From Hofstenia miamia (Eukaryota > Xenacoelomorpha > Acoela): a stretch of DNA of 64,000 nucleotides. The notes beneath the pieces are model-generated. The model saw only the letters and a list, made by a program, of their open reading frames with translations. It had not been told where the DNA came from and did not search any database. A program made the position numbers and the translations under genes. This document shows positions 25,630 through 38,489 of the stretch, in pieces (positions within the stretch are counted from its first letter, which is position 1; each line of letters starts with the position of its first letter). The DNA is taken from NCBI GenBank assembly GCA_004352715.1, contig SCFE01000009.1, forward strand, positions 1,507,905 through 1,571,904. Direction: 5' to 3'.

Positions 25630-26223
25630 ATAGGCATCCCTTATATATTTAATGGGGAAGACTTAGACTCTCCGCCTTTGATTTGAAATTCTAATATGTA
25701 AAAATGCGCTGTGCAAGTATAAAGTAATTCCAGTCCGCTTTAACACTAGAAGTACCAAGTGTGTCAAAATTGACTTAAAATTAAAATTTTGTTTAGTTGA
25801 ATTCATTAAAAACAACAGCAGGCATATACAAACCTCCAAAAATATCGATAATCTATTTGAATTTCCTTAAGTAAAATTTTTTTTCATTCTTTTGCATAAT
25901 TTTTTAATTGAAATGCTACATATAAAATGAATCTCAAGGAGCAACGGTACTTCTAGAGTTAAGGAATGGTGAAGGTTGTCATAATTTTATTGCTAAATCA
26001 CAAACACAAGATTCAGAATTGCAATATTGCAAAAATATTACAAATCTAATAGTAATAGTATAACATTTTTAGAGGCGATTACCATACCCTATCTGTTGAC
26101 CAAAGACATTGAAAATTTCTAGAAATAATTTTGTCACCATAAAGTTTCTGCTGAGAAAGCTTAGTGAGTAAGATTGAGAACAGGAAAAATTTGAAATTTT
26201 GCACATTGGTCGAGAGACACCCC

Positions 26224-26255
<32 letters not shown>

Positions 26256-29200
26256 CATATATATATATATATAATAAATCATCAAATTTCATTTGTTGAA
26301 TTCAGCAGCATATCAATTTTTTTCAGTAAATGTGGTACAAAAAATTTCTCGCGCTAAACAGGTTGGTTAACTTCTACAAATTGCATTGCATTGTATCGAA
26401 TGATTCTGATTAATTTTTGACATATGTGTATTTTGATTAATGTCAACTTTCCATTCATGAACATTGTGCAAAAGTGGATGGAGCAACAAATCAATGCCTC
26501 AAATTAAGTTCAGATACATTAAATTTGAATTAATCACGTCTGCCAGTTTTCAGGTGAGAATAATGAGTTTCAAGATCGCTTCTGGCTATCAGACATCTTG
26601 TCAATCCAAACACTAATTACAAATTAAAATTCAAAGTAATTTATCAATTCATAATATAGAGATTGTCACTAGATAGTATGAATTTATGCACTTAGGACGT
26701 TTTCTTCCTTTACCCTAGTAAAAAATTTATTCATAGACAAAAAGTGTTTGCAAACATGTATTTTGTTCCATTGATGGAATATTTAGTGTCTAATTATTAC
26801 AAAATTGTGTGAATTATTGTTGTTTAAAATCACAAACGCATTTAAATTTTTAAGAATTTTGGTGATTTTTTTTCGAGCCACTGTTAATAAAATTTGAAAT
26901 AGTAATTTTTTCGGAAAACAACTGAATTTTTCTTACAAAATGTGCATTGCCCAGAACTTCTAAAATTTATTTTTGGCATCAAAATAGTAGCGTTTAGAGT
27001 ATCCTTAAATTTGCAATATTATGCCTAACTTCCAGCATTGGATTTGTGCTTTTAAAGGCAATTTTAACACAAAATCATATTAATATTAGAAACATTGATT
27101 CTTTTTAAATTATAACTGAATTCTATGTTTACTGCTACGGAGAATTTAGACATGGAATTGAAGAAAGAAGCAACACCTTTAATGCTAACAACTCAAGAGC
27201 AAATATTCTGCAGCAGCTTTCAATAATGCGTTCATTTCCAATAAAACTACAGTATAATATTATGCACTTGAATGATCAATTGATCAATTTTATATGATTA
27301 TTCAATGAAACAATTTCATCGGTAGGCGTTCTTCCAAAATTTAAGTTTGAAACAACAACTTCAATAGAATTGGTGAAATCTGTAATAGAAACATTATCAT
27401 GAGATTTTGATGAGTGATATTGATAGCAACCATTATGATAATCTTGAATGATTTCCCAGTTTAATGATTTCAGTTCACCCTGAATAATGGAACTCATAAC
27501 CCCAATTTACACATTCCTAATATGACAATTTACAATGCATATATACTTTACATGTATTGTATTTAGTTCAATATTTAATGTTCACTTCAGTGATACCTGC
27601 CTCAATCGGTGAATCAAGGAAACTGCAATCCATTCATGAATGCAAAATATGACTACCTATCCCCTAAGAATAGAAGTAGAGCATTACTTCACTGTATTTA
27701 ACTTCTGAATCAAGTGCACACTCTTATTCACAATTGGTTCAATGCAATAGCACACCTCAGAATTTGATGCGGTGAACAATTAGATTATAATTTGATAATT
27801 CAACATTTGGCGAAATCCTTGATGACTACTGATTACAATTAACTTTCCCTTGAAAGACACAATGGATTAATCATACTCATTGTATCTAGAGATGCTGGAT
27901 AATCAATTGGGTGTCTTAAAATTTCATTTTAGTTAAACAGTTGTTTTGATAAAATATTGAAGTTAATTAGACTTCTATGAAAAAGTACTAAAGTAGATTT
28001 GAACAATGAAACATTTTCCAATCACAATCACCTACGATAGGGCCTGTAGACCAGGGTCTGAACTTAGCATAATAACTTGTAGTCGTTCGAGGATTTTAAT
28101 TCTTAAAACAATTTGTTTGAAGACTTTAAAAATTACAACATATCACATAAAATATTACTCCAAGCCACACAAAATTAACTGTCTTCCTTATTGTATTTAT
28201 AAAACTATTTTACACTATATTGTAATGTATGAATTGTAAATTGTGAACTTCAGATGTTGCAAATAATTTGACTTCAATTAATGAAGCTTACTTAATTTAC
28301 AAAGTCATACAGGCAGTGTATTAGTGTCCTATTTGGATAACTTAACCCCAATAAAAAATTATTCAGCAAGCCATCTTAAGTAGTTGCACATAGTCTGATA
28401 TCTTATCAATTATGATTATGTGCTTTGATGCATGATTTGTCAATGCATTGGCAAGTCAAAAGACCTAGAAGCCCTACCCCAGACAATTACGACAGAGAAA
28501 TTTTACGCCACCTATGAGTTGCTATAAATTGTGAAGTCTGTAAAAAGAGACTAACTTGCTATTATTAATCAAAACTTGATTAATGTGGAAGGATTACTTG
28601 AATCTCATTAGTATAAGTAAATAGGACTCTTAGTGCTCATATTTGCAAAATAATTTAGTTCTTTGCGAATTCTATCTACTGTTTGAGACGGCAAGACGTT
28701 CCGGAAGCAAAGTAATTAAAGCTCAGATACTCTAACAGATGTTTATAGAGTTTTCCTTTCAAAAATTTTCTCCCAAACCAATGCCAATCACTCATTAAAA
28801 TAAAGTGATTTATTTCTTTGATAAATTTAACTAGTTATCTGACAGAAGCAAATGTACCACGCAAGGAGAACAATGATAGTTCTTTGATTTCACTATACAA
28901 TCCTTGAATGTATGACATTTCCTTAACTAAGCAAAAGAACTTACAATATCAAATAGATTAATAAAAATTTATATACATATATATATATATAATTTCGGGA
29001 ACATTTTTTAAAATACTTAAAAATGGCAACAATGTTTGTCGAAACATGTCACAATAAAAAGTTACCTAAAAATGTTCAGTCTTTAGATTATAAGCAGCAG
29101 GTTTTGATACAAGCAAGATTTTTAGCTGCAATAAGTGGTTGCTATAACGCGTACTGCACTGTATATTTTAACCCTATATCTTCAGGAACCGAAAAAAATA

Positions 29201-29755
29201 ATTGTAATAATAATGGAAACGCTCTATTTCACATAAAATATTAATGAGCGGTCAAAATTTTAAATTTCACGATTTTCTTACAAAAAATTTTCTAGGAATT
29301 CGTAAAAAACTCTTCAAATCTGATTCCTTCACACGATCGCAATAAAAAATATAGCAGACAAGTGAGTAAATACATCAACAGCCAATATACAAGCTCTGAG
29401 TTAATTGATTACACAGATTCTCTAACTAATGCTACTTTAGTTTAATGCTGGTCATACTATCCTCAATTTTACAAGGCCTCTTGTGTACTTCTGAAAAATA
29501 CATATAGTATAAAATATACTCATTTGTAATGGTCATGTACATACCTATACACATAATTTTGACCCACTTTTTTCAGAAATTTGTAATTTGTATCGAATGC
29601 GTGACAAAAGCAAGATTAAGGGGTAAATGATTAGGAGGGCATGATGTAGTCGTGATGCCATAGTGGCACAAAACCATGAACAACATAAAGAAGCTGGAAA
29701 ACCATATTCATAAATCAACAATGCAGCATATGAATAACGATTATGTTTGTTTCTT
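25630..29755. other. Intronic AT-rich stretch, no gene seen
   Basis: TA microsatellites lie at 26224-26273 and about 28972-28991. The open frames at 27276-27497 (minus), 28006-28239 (plus) and 29023-29244 (plus) match nothing I know. Confidence 0.6.
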
Positions 29756-29822
29756 AAACCTCGATTGTGACGAGAAGTTCCTTACAGTAAAGTCAGCTTG
29801 GTTATAAGCGAGGTTTACTGTA
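29756..29822. mobile_element. Pogo/Tigger-like MITE relic
   Basis: The left side reads aaacctcgattgtgacga. The right side, on the minus strand, reads tacagtaaacctcgcttata. Both resemble the cagt-aaacctcg-tta terminal repeat common to pogo/Tigger elements, in opposed orientation, with internal acagtaaa copies. Only 67 bp remain and the left end lacks its outermost bases. Confidence 0.4.
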
Positions 29823-32718
29823 TATAGCCACAATCAAAGTATTTATTTACGAAAACGTTTTATTGGTTCAATGTTGTAATTGGTACATACACAAAAATTT
29901 TCTACTATCTAATATTTTTTGTATTTTTCCTTTAAAAATGCCGGTAATTAGGTATAATTATTTATTTACACTTGATATATGAATATTCTAGAGCTCTGGC
30001 CTTTGGGAATACTTGAACTCGACTGGAGATATTTCTTTGATACATTTGTATAGGGTTGCTCAACATGTAGCATATTTATATATAGATTCGCCTATTGAGA
30101 AAATCATGTCTACAGAAAATTGTAACTCGACTCGAATTCACGAGTTAAGGAAGCAACTAGATACTCAAATATATAAAAGCCAACTCGCAGATGCATAGAA
30201 TATACAAGTATAGTGTATAAATGATCTTATTTTTGCCTTCTCAAACTAGCTTTCAGACTTTTCAATTCGAAAAAATAAATTATTCTTCAAAAGATTTCTC
30301 AGGAAAAGGAATATTCAATAATTTATTTAGAAAAACTGTAAAAAAAGTTTTAATAGCTTTGTGGAGCATGCCCATTTTTTGAAATATCTTGAAAAAAAGA
30401 CAGTAGAATTATTTCAAGCTGTTGGTCGCGGGAACCGCTTAAACTGGAAAGCATTGACCACTTCCATCTGTAGTTTTTTCTTAAAAATTTAGGAAGTCTT
30501 TAGAGAATTATTTATTGTATTTAACTCAAAAGAGAACATTAGTACGCTCTAAATACTTGTCACAAACAATTAATATCTCATGACTGTGATATATAACTAA
30601 AATCTATTTTAAGTTCGATCAAACAAAATTCTTTCTTTGTTGGGAAATGTTATTCTGACTCTGAAAACCGTATTCAAATTAAGGAACTCATTCTTGACGG
30701 TCTCGATTCAGACCAAAAAATGCACAACAATTTGATGGCACTACTTAAACCAAATAAAATTGGTCTGTCATATTTAATACTTACCAAATTTCATTAAAAT
30801 CGCTTATTTCAAACTTACAAATGTTGCAATCGCCAATTATTTTTTGAATTGAGAATGCAAATAATTTTATAAATCAAATTGATTATTAGATTTGCTTGTC
30901 TCAATATCCTAGAAACAATTGTAGTATGGTTAGCGCTATTGCAAGTCATGGCCTTACAGTCCTGGAGTTTGGAAGACAGCTGGCGACCCACACACAAACT
31001 TACAATTTCCCATGTCCCCACATCCATAATGTAATGATAAAATTGCTCATTGAGCTATATCCACCATGATCTACAACTAATAGGACCCACTGATCGATAA
31101 ATAAACAAAGCAGTATATACCAAAAAACTGTTTTATTAAACACATCAACACATAAAAAATCTATCAAAAACGTTATAGCTACATATTAATATTTCTACTG
31201 AAAAGCATTAGAAACTTGAAAGAAAACTAGTAAGACTACATCATTGATCGAATAGCGGTGAATTTTTTAGAGATGAAGAAAAGCAAATTAGAGAGACTGG
31301 AACTCATGGAAATTATTCAGATATCAAATATTTCCCTTCAATCCCAACCGGAAAAAAAAAATCTGGTATCATTTGTGAAAAACGGTAAAATGAAAAAGTT
31401 TGAATAACAAAGAAGTGTTACTGGTTTTTTTGAGTATGTATAGCAGAAACTTTATAATATATAACAAATGGAAGAATTTCAATGTGAAATTATATGATTC
31501 ATAAAATATTTTGGAGAAGTTCTAACCAAATATTGGTATATAATACTCCCAATAAAATTGGAAAACAATTCAATATTTCTTAATTATATTGGTTTCAAAT
31601 ACCAGACATAGATAATTATTTATAAATTAGGTTTTAGAAATATATGCTATTTATTTCCCTTGGGGGATGAATGAACTTTCTGCGTTATTTTCCGAATATA
31701 ATTAAAGTTTTCAACAGAAGAGTAATTTTTTTAATTGAATAAAAACATTAAACCTAATATACGTCGATTGCTGGAAACATAATTCAGTCACACCTACGAG
31801 AAAACAATCCAACTAAAATGCGCCTAGAAATAAAAACCTCACTAAAATTCTCAATTATTAATTAAATTTTGGGAAGAGCTTACAGTATATTTTCAGCCAA
31901 AATTGATGGGCAATGTCATTTACAAACTTTTTATAATTAATAATTATTTAGATCAAATTATTATCGCTTCGAATTTATTATTTGAATTAGCAAATAATTT
32001 TAGAGTTGATGACCGAGAGTGGAGCGCCTAATGACATAGCATATGATATCAAAATTTCAATTAATAATAACAAGATTCAAAGGCTGTTTATTGATGAAAA
32101 AACAGGTACAATCTATAAACTACAAACTATTTATACAATAATATAAATAAATATATTATATGAATCTGTGCGTCACATTGTATTTTCTAGCATTATACAA
32201 AGTGTTCGTACGAGTAGTTAGGGTAGTTTTCAATGTCGCTAAGTATGAATTGCAGTGGTACAACCTGGGTCACAAATTGCAAACCTTTGAACAAGTGACC
32301 CGGTTAAAGCTGTGTCCTTGTGATTCGTTTTTGACCTGGTTGAAAAAACATAAGTAAAAACAATTTTAAAGAGAAGATAATTTTTTATATTTTAAACAAT
32401 TCAAATTTATGCAGGCTACGGTTTGCGATTCTAAAGTGCTTGGATAAACTCTGGCCCTTCAACATCTGCGTGAAGAGGTGACCTAGTAGTTAAGTGGTGT
32501 GAAGAGGAACTGCTTAATATTGAGATAACTGAGATGTCATGCTTAATGCATACAAGTGGTAATTAAACTATTCAAAAATGATATCATGTGAAAAATTTTC
32601 ACTATATGTAGTTTGAAATAGGATTCTTGGAAATTAATAAATTCGAATTCAAAAGTTTCCTCAAGCAGTAACTGGTTTTAAAATGTTTTTTCAAGGTATT
32701 AATTTTTTCTGAATTTCG
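29823..32718. other. Intronic AT-rich stretch, no gene seen
   Basis: An imperfect hairpin joins 32262-32272 to 32294-32304 (cctgggtcac against gtgacccgg). No recognised protein is encoded. Confidence 0.6.
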
Positions 32719-32737
32719 TTATTATTATTATTATTAT
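32719..32737. repeat. ATT tract at the 3' end of R4/Dong-like copy 2
   Basis: Six ATT units immediately beyond the element's last codons, the same arrangement as copy 1. Confidence 0.9.
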
Positions 32738-32747
32738 CTCTTACTTC

Positions 32748-34170
32748 GCACAGCTTCATGCTGGTATTCCTCTCAGCTCGGGGAACTCACCAGTTCCCAG
32801 GGAGTCTGAGAGCTTTCCTCAGGACTCTAGCTGTTCCTAACTCCTCCAAGTATCTCTTATGCTTCTTACTTACTGCTCCTAGTGCGCCTACTACTACCGG
32901 GACTACTTCAACCTTCTTTAACTTTCTCTGCCAACTCCCTGTACTTGTCTATCCTCTCTTTCTCCTTGCTTTCTACATTTCTGTTCTTTGGTACTGCTAT
33001 GTCTATCACTGTTCCCAATCTTTTCTCTTTGTCTACTACTACTACTATGTTTGGCCTCTGTGCTTCTAACACTTTGCTTGTCTGTATGTTGAAGTCCCAC
33101 AGTATCTTAACCTTCTCATTTTCTATCCACATCCCCATATATTCTCTCAGAACCTTACTGCGGACTTGCCTGCTTTAGCTGTAGCCTTTCCTCCTGCATC
33201 TAGTTCTTTGTAGAATCTTTCTTCTTGGGTCTCAAACTTCATATTGTCACTTGCTTGCTTTGCTCTAGCCTATATTTTCTTAGTTTCTCAGCTTCTGCAA
33301 CTAATCTTTTGCAGTTTCTATTGTCTTTCCTTTACCTACCCTGCACCGCCTTACTTGATCTTCCCTATTTGCTGCCTAATCTTTCCCACTTTATTCTCAA
33401 TTCTTCTTTCCCATGCTGGCTTTCTGTCTCCCTTATCTTCTTGTTGCCTTTTCTTCTTCATGTCCATGCCTACATTCTTGAGCACTTCCCATGCGCCTGC
33501 ATACACTAAGCTATTTACTTCTGTGACACTCCTAGTATCTATCATCTCCAACACTTTATTGACCTTTGCTGTCTCTACGGCTAGCTTGCTTTTCTTAACT
33601 CCTCTTGTAACTGGCAACCTAGTTCTCTCACCTATTGCTTCCTTCATCTTTTCCTTGATTGTTGCTTCAGTTTCTGTGTCCACTGGTTCTACTTCTTCCG
33701 CCACTTCTGCCTCAACGTCTATCACTTCATCTTCCCTTTGCTTAGCCTGTTCAACTCTCTTTTTCCCTTTACTCTCATCTAACTGTAACTTGTGCTTGTC
33801 CTGCAAGCCTCTGCTCTGTAACTTCTAATCCTGTTCCTGCCTTCCTCCATTCTTCCAGCATTCTCTTCCTCCCTCTAATCTGGCCTGCTTCTTCTGTAAC
33901 ACTCCAATGCTGTCCTGTTCTGCTCATCTGTCCATTTGTGCCGTTGTCCATTGGTCTGTGTGGATCCTATACTGCCACTTCTCGAGTCCACACTCCCGAT
34001 TGTGGAGTCCACCTGACCGGAGATTCTTCGCACCCTCTGACCATTTAAGGCCTGCCGGGGTCTGAGGGCCTTTTCTTTTGGTTTCACTCTCATTGAAGGA
34101 AGGGTCGGGGGGGGCGGCCTCGACCCCGGGTCCTCGCGGTCCCAGCCTTTTACCCCTTTGCCACTAGGGC
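32748..34170 (-). pseudogene. R4/Dong-like retrotransposon, internally deleted copy 2
   Basis: Read on the minus strand, the order is as follows. A very GC-rich 5' leader (34090-34170) comes first. An ATG near 34094 starts an N-terminal region with a Myb-like block (RHKWTDEQNRTALECYRRS). A frameshift follows near 33875, then a second frame (33806-33351) with a long charged region ending KPAWERRIENKVGKIRQQIG, the linker before the reverse transcriptase. A damaged stretch ends KFETQEERFYKELD. The sequence then jumps directly to IENEKVKILWDFNIQTSKV of the endonuclease. The whole reverse transcriptase is missing. Further damage: RPD of the nuclease is RPN, one Val is inserted, a deletion of about 17 bp frameshifts at AEKVKEG, a deletion of about 54 bp follows EELG, and the TGA stop is now TGC (32750-32748). 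It shares over roughly 400 bp what looks by eye like more than 90% identity with copy 1. It cannot move on its own. Confidence 0.9.
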
Positions 34171-34171
34171 C

Positions 34172-34172
<1 letters not shown>

Positions 34173-34218
<46 letters not shown>
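34173..34218. repeat. ATT microsatellite at the 5' side of R4/Dong-like copy 2
   Basis: About 15 ATT units abutting the GC-rich element leader. Confidence 0.95.
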
Positions 34219-34219
<1 letters not shown>

Positions 34220-34228
34220 TGTCATTTA

Positions 34229-34262
34229 TTACTGCAATAAATTTGCTTTGACTCTTATTTTT
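34229..34262 (-). repeat. Motif shared by the 5' flanks of both R4/Dong-like copies (copy 2)
   Basis: The minus strand reads aataagagtcaaagcaaattt then attgcagtaa, matching 18023-18052 with one extra A. Confidence 0.7.
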
Positions 34263-37200
34263 ATTATGCTAATTAATAGCAATACTAAAATTGAAATAAA
34301 ATTCATTGTCATCTGCTAAATATTTGAAACACAAATAAGTTATCCTACAATTAATGGTTTTTTAATTTTATTATTCTACTTTAGTGTAAAATTAAAAGAT
34401 AATTTCCACACATTTCTTGTACTAATGAAGATATGTATTGGAAGGTATCTTTTCAATAAACGAGAACATTTTCATTGCTAATCTTCAAAATACGCAAATC
34501 AATTACTAAGTAAACAACGGAGATTTTTACTTTTTTCCGTAAAAAATTGAAAAATGCATTTTTTACGGTCTATTTACTCAATAGGTCAGAACATTAGACT
34601 TCAAATTTGCTACTATCTGGTAATATTGAATACAAACAATCGTATTCTTAAATGAGAAATTATCCGAGTAATTCAAATCAAACTGTTTGAATTTAAATAT
34701 TGGAAAGAGAAGCTCTTCCTAAATGAAGACACATGCTTCCTTTTTCAGTTAATGATAATGCCAAGTTATGCATTAAATGCTTATTCACTGCGTATTTTCT
34801 CTTTAAAAGGTTCTTTGTAGGCTTGGATATTTTTAGAATATAAATTTAATTCATTTTTATTGGGAAATTCATGCCATTTTGTGGTGATTAAAAATGGAAA
34901 ATGTAAAGTGCATTCAGTGTTTAATATATTAAATGCGAATTTTATCCGTAAATTCGAAATGCAAATATCGAAAAAAAATCATTTCGTCCGGTAATGCATG
35001 TAATTAATAAAACAAATTGTAACATGACATTAAACAGATTCCGCTTACATATCCTGTACATTCAGATTTACTGCTTTTCATTAGAATTGCCACAATTGTT
35101 AAAAAACTGACTGAATAAGCGACTGGATTTTATAATGAGTTGCTTTGGGCAAGGACACAGTATAGTCCTCCGCAATTTCAATTCAAATTGAAGTGTCTCT
35201 TCAAATTAATCCAGACCCTCTATATAGTAGCTGTATATTTCGTTTGGGAGACTGACATTAACTATACAATATAATCACTCTTAATTTATGAATAATCTTA
35301 TGTTAGATTAAGCGATCCAAAATAGAATAATGAGAAACCAAAGATTAAATGATTTTAAAACATTTTATGTACATTAATCAATTGCAATTAAGTGATGCAT
35401 TTTGGATATTAATCAATATTGAACAAAGAATAGAAAATTGGGTAATTTGTGCAATCTCCTGACTCAGGTGATCCCATATTTACTGTTTAATAAAAGCTAA
35501 ATTGAAAACAGTTTACATTGAAGCACTAAAAGTATAAAAAAATTGTTGCAAATACCCATTTCTAAGTTGAATTGTATCAAATTATGTGTCATACGCCGTT
35601 ATTATTTGACAGTAATTGCATATGACAAACAACCACAATATTAAATTAATGATGATGTTCAATTTTGTCTAAGCGATAAACTAGTTATTTGACTGTTTCA
35701 AAGTGAATAAGTTGAATAAAAAAATTCTAAATTGTTTTCACTAATTAGATTTATCTAGTGATTTTTTAGATGTAAATGTAAGCCTTTATTTAAGCAAACG
35801 ATTCGTTTTAAGCTAACATAGCATGCATACTTGTGTATCATAGAATCACAGGATTACTTAAGCATCTTATATTTTTTAACATCAAAGTACTTAACTACGG
35901 CGTATCAAAATATGGCACTGACTTCCAAAGTAGCCTTTTAAATTGATTGAATGATTGTTACTTTACATGAATCACAATTAATAGATTATACATTGGAGCA
36001 TTTTCAGTTAGTAAGGAAATCATTCTAGATATTAAGTTGTTGGGATTCCCTTTCCTTTGTCCCAAGAATTGAATGAGATAGCTAGGAGCATAAGTAAACT
36101 AGGCCTATTTTTTCGCTAGTGCTGTCGTTCTTTTGGGACATCCAATTCTGAAAACTTATTCGTCCAGTTTTAGCATTTTTTATAGGAAGAAAAAATTAAA
36201 TATAAGCCTGATAAAGTCAATGCCTACATATTTTTAAAATATGAGAATAGCGAACCATTTTTTTGGTGACTTGAAGGCTTTAGCCATTCGTCTATTTTGG
36301 GAATGAAATAATTGCTAACAGGAACATGATTAGTCCTGAACTACATCTTTGAGTATTATCAAAAGCAATATTTTATTGCGAATTTTAGAGAATTAATTTA
36401 TTTCGTAATGTTTATTTTAGAAAATACCAAAAATGGATGTAAGGTAAAGCAATGCTTTACTAAGAAGAGAAACATAATTTGGTTACAAGTATATTTTATT
36501 ACATAAACAAGATTTGCTTTTATATTCAATATTAGCTTTGCAATCCTAGGCTAATATATTATTGCACTTAACAGCGGCACCCTCAGATATAGAGATGAGC
36601 GAAAAGCTTAGGCCCACCAAGGCTCGCAACAGTACCTTTGGGCCCTGCTCTGGCCACTTAACTTATACCAATTTAGCCGAATGTTGGCTATGTTAAAAAA
36701 TGTAAATGGAATTTTGAAAAAAATATTAAAGCCAAGTATACCGTTTAAAGAAACATTTTGTTATATTTAATATTTATTGACTAACAGTTGTAAATGAATA
36801 TACAATTATAGATAGACTTTAATTATTAAAAACACGTCTATGAATAATAAATCAATAATGTTTTTGCAATTTATTCAACTTATTTTCTCAATTTTGTTGA
36901 CTGAAATAGTCTAGTTTCCACAAATATATTTCTTCATCGTATGACATAGAGTCTGCATACTTCCCGGCATATTTAGAAAATTCAATATACATCTGTTCAG
37001 AATATTTATGTCTGGGGAATAAAGTCCTTGTTTTACGAGGATGACATCGTTGTCACGGAAGTAGAGATGAGCTTCTCCTGTGTTGAAACAAGGTTTCCAT
37101 TAAACGATCGCAGTACGTTTCTGAGAAATTGATGAGCACCTCAGAATTAATAAAACTTTATGTCGTCTCGGTATTGTATCAAGTTGGCATATTAAATGGT

Positions 37201-37483
37201 ACTATTCAGCTATACTAACTGAAACGGTCTACCTTAAATTTATCGTATCATCACTGACTTTCAGATCCCTTCCAACAACATCATTTCTCCCAAAATGCTC
37301 ACCACTTGTGAATTCTTGAGATGTATTTGGTGAGCTATTCACTATACGATAATGCCACTGTAATTTTTCAGTGAATTGTATACAATTCAATCCATTTCAG
37401 TGTAGTGTTTCCATTGATGCTCTTGTAATATAGTAAATGCATTTTTTTCGAAAGTTCGGGCTCAAGCCCTTGTTAACCTTGCT
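34263..37483. other. Intronic AT-rich stretch, no gene seen
   Basis: A GC-richer block at 36570-36660 and another at about 37020-37130 look like transposon debris, but I cannot name them. Confidence 0.55.
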
Positions 37484-37721
37484 CAGGGGCGTACGCAGAA
37501 TTTTCTGATGGGGCACCTCAGCTATAATCAAATGAAACCCCAAAGCAGAAAATTTTGAAGGTATTAAAAAAATAGACTTTAAAAATGCAATTCACACCCT
37601 TATAGTTTTTAACTTTTATTAATATTTTGCCGAACTTTTTTTTTGATTTAGCCAATCAAAATAAATTTTGAAAACCTGATGAAAGGGGACATTGCACCAT
37701 GTCCCTTTGCGTTGGCCACTG
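37484..37721. mobile_element. hAT-like MITE, 238 bp
   Basis: The left end reads caggggcgtacgca. The right end on the minus strand reads cagtggccaacgca, which is 11 of 14 matches and of the CAG-GGC type typical of hAT termini. The eight-base flanks accttgct and actctcct agree at five positions, which would fit a decayed 8-bp target duplication. There is no coding frame. Confidence 0.6.
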
Positions 37722-38489
37722 ACTCTCCTTATCTATTATGTTTTTTAGCATGCATTGAACAGTGAAAACAGGCTTTTCAGAGAATGAGTTACAGCACAAT
37801 GCATCATAAGTGGCTTCATTGAGGTATACTGCTCACAATTAGATTAATATGATCCAATAAACAATAACTGGAAGAAGTTTTTGGGTGGCAGCATAATCTG
37901 TACAAGACAACATTTTTTGTCAAATTATTAATATTTTAGCAAATTTTTTTTAACTAACTAGCTTTTGTTCAACATAATGATGGCTCAATACAGGTATGTA
38001 TATATCTAATTAACGTGCTTGGATAGAGTCAGATGTTCAGTCTGTACATGTATATGTCAGTAAAATTTTTCCCAAAGAATTATAATAGAGAAAGATAGTA
38101 AAAACCAAATCATTGAACAACGGAAATTCAGTGTATATTTCTTAGAATTTTGAATAGTAACAATACATCCGAGGGAAAAGTACTGAGACAGCATGCTTCA
38201 CACAATCTTTTCTGTTTATTATTTTGCTTTCTAGAATTCCTGATATTCATTTTCTATTTGTCTCTGGCATTCAAATTTTATTTTAAGTCCGATGAAGTGA
38301 AAATATAGTCTCAAGGGCAAAAGTGAGCTTACTATCAAGAATAACAACACCTAGAAGGTGAAAAGTAATCATTTATATGTGATAATACCTGGCCTCTCAT
38401 ATGGTATTATATCTCTTCATCTTCATGTTATTTAAAATTTCAAAATTTTCGCCATATATGATGAAAATTTCGTACATGATATTAAATAG
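37722..38489. other. Intronic stretch, nothing recognised
   Basis: AT-rich with no coding signal or obvious repeat. Confidence 0.6.

Larger units (their letters stand above)
32719..34218 (-). mobile_element. R4/Dong-like element copy 2 with TAA tracts at both ends
   Basis: The ATT tract at 34173-34218 bounds the 5' end and the one at 32719-32737 bounds the 3' end. The element of about 1.43 kb between them is complete in outline but deleted inside. Confidence 0.85.

Noticed and set aside
32449-32520. tRNA-like A-box resemblance (gtgacctagtagttaagtgg)
   Set aside because: No B-box follows at a suitable distance, so a SINE or tRNA gene cannot be supported.
33225-33828. Plus-strand open frames of 94 and 194 codons, hydrophobic and Leu/Ser-rich
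   Set aside because: They are the antisense shadow of the minus-strand R4/Dong-like element, whose Lys/Glu/Arg-rich coding reads as Leu/Ser/Phe on the other strand. They are not membrane proteins.
36586-37075. tagagatgagc occurring near 36588 and 37064, resembling the left end of the 38.5-kb MITE
   Set aside because: The similarity is short, there are no matching right ends, and the spacing gives no element structure.
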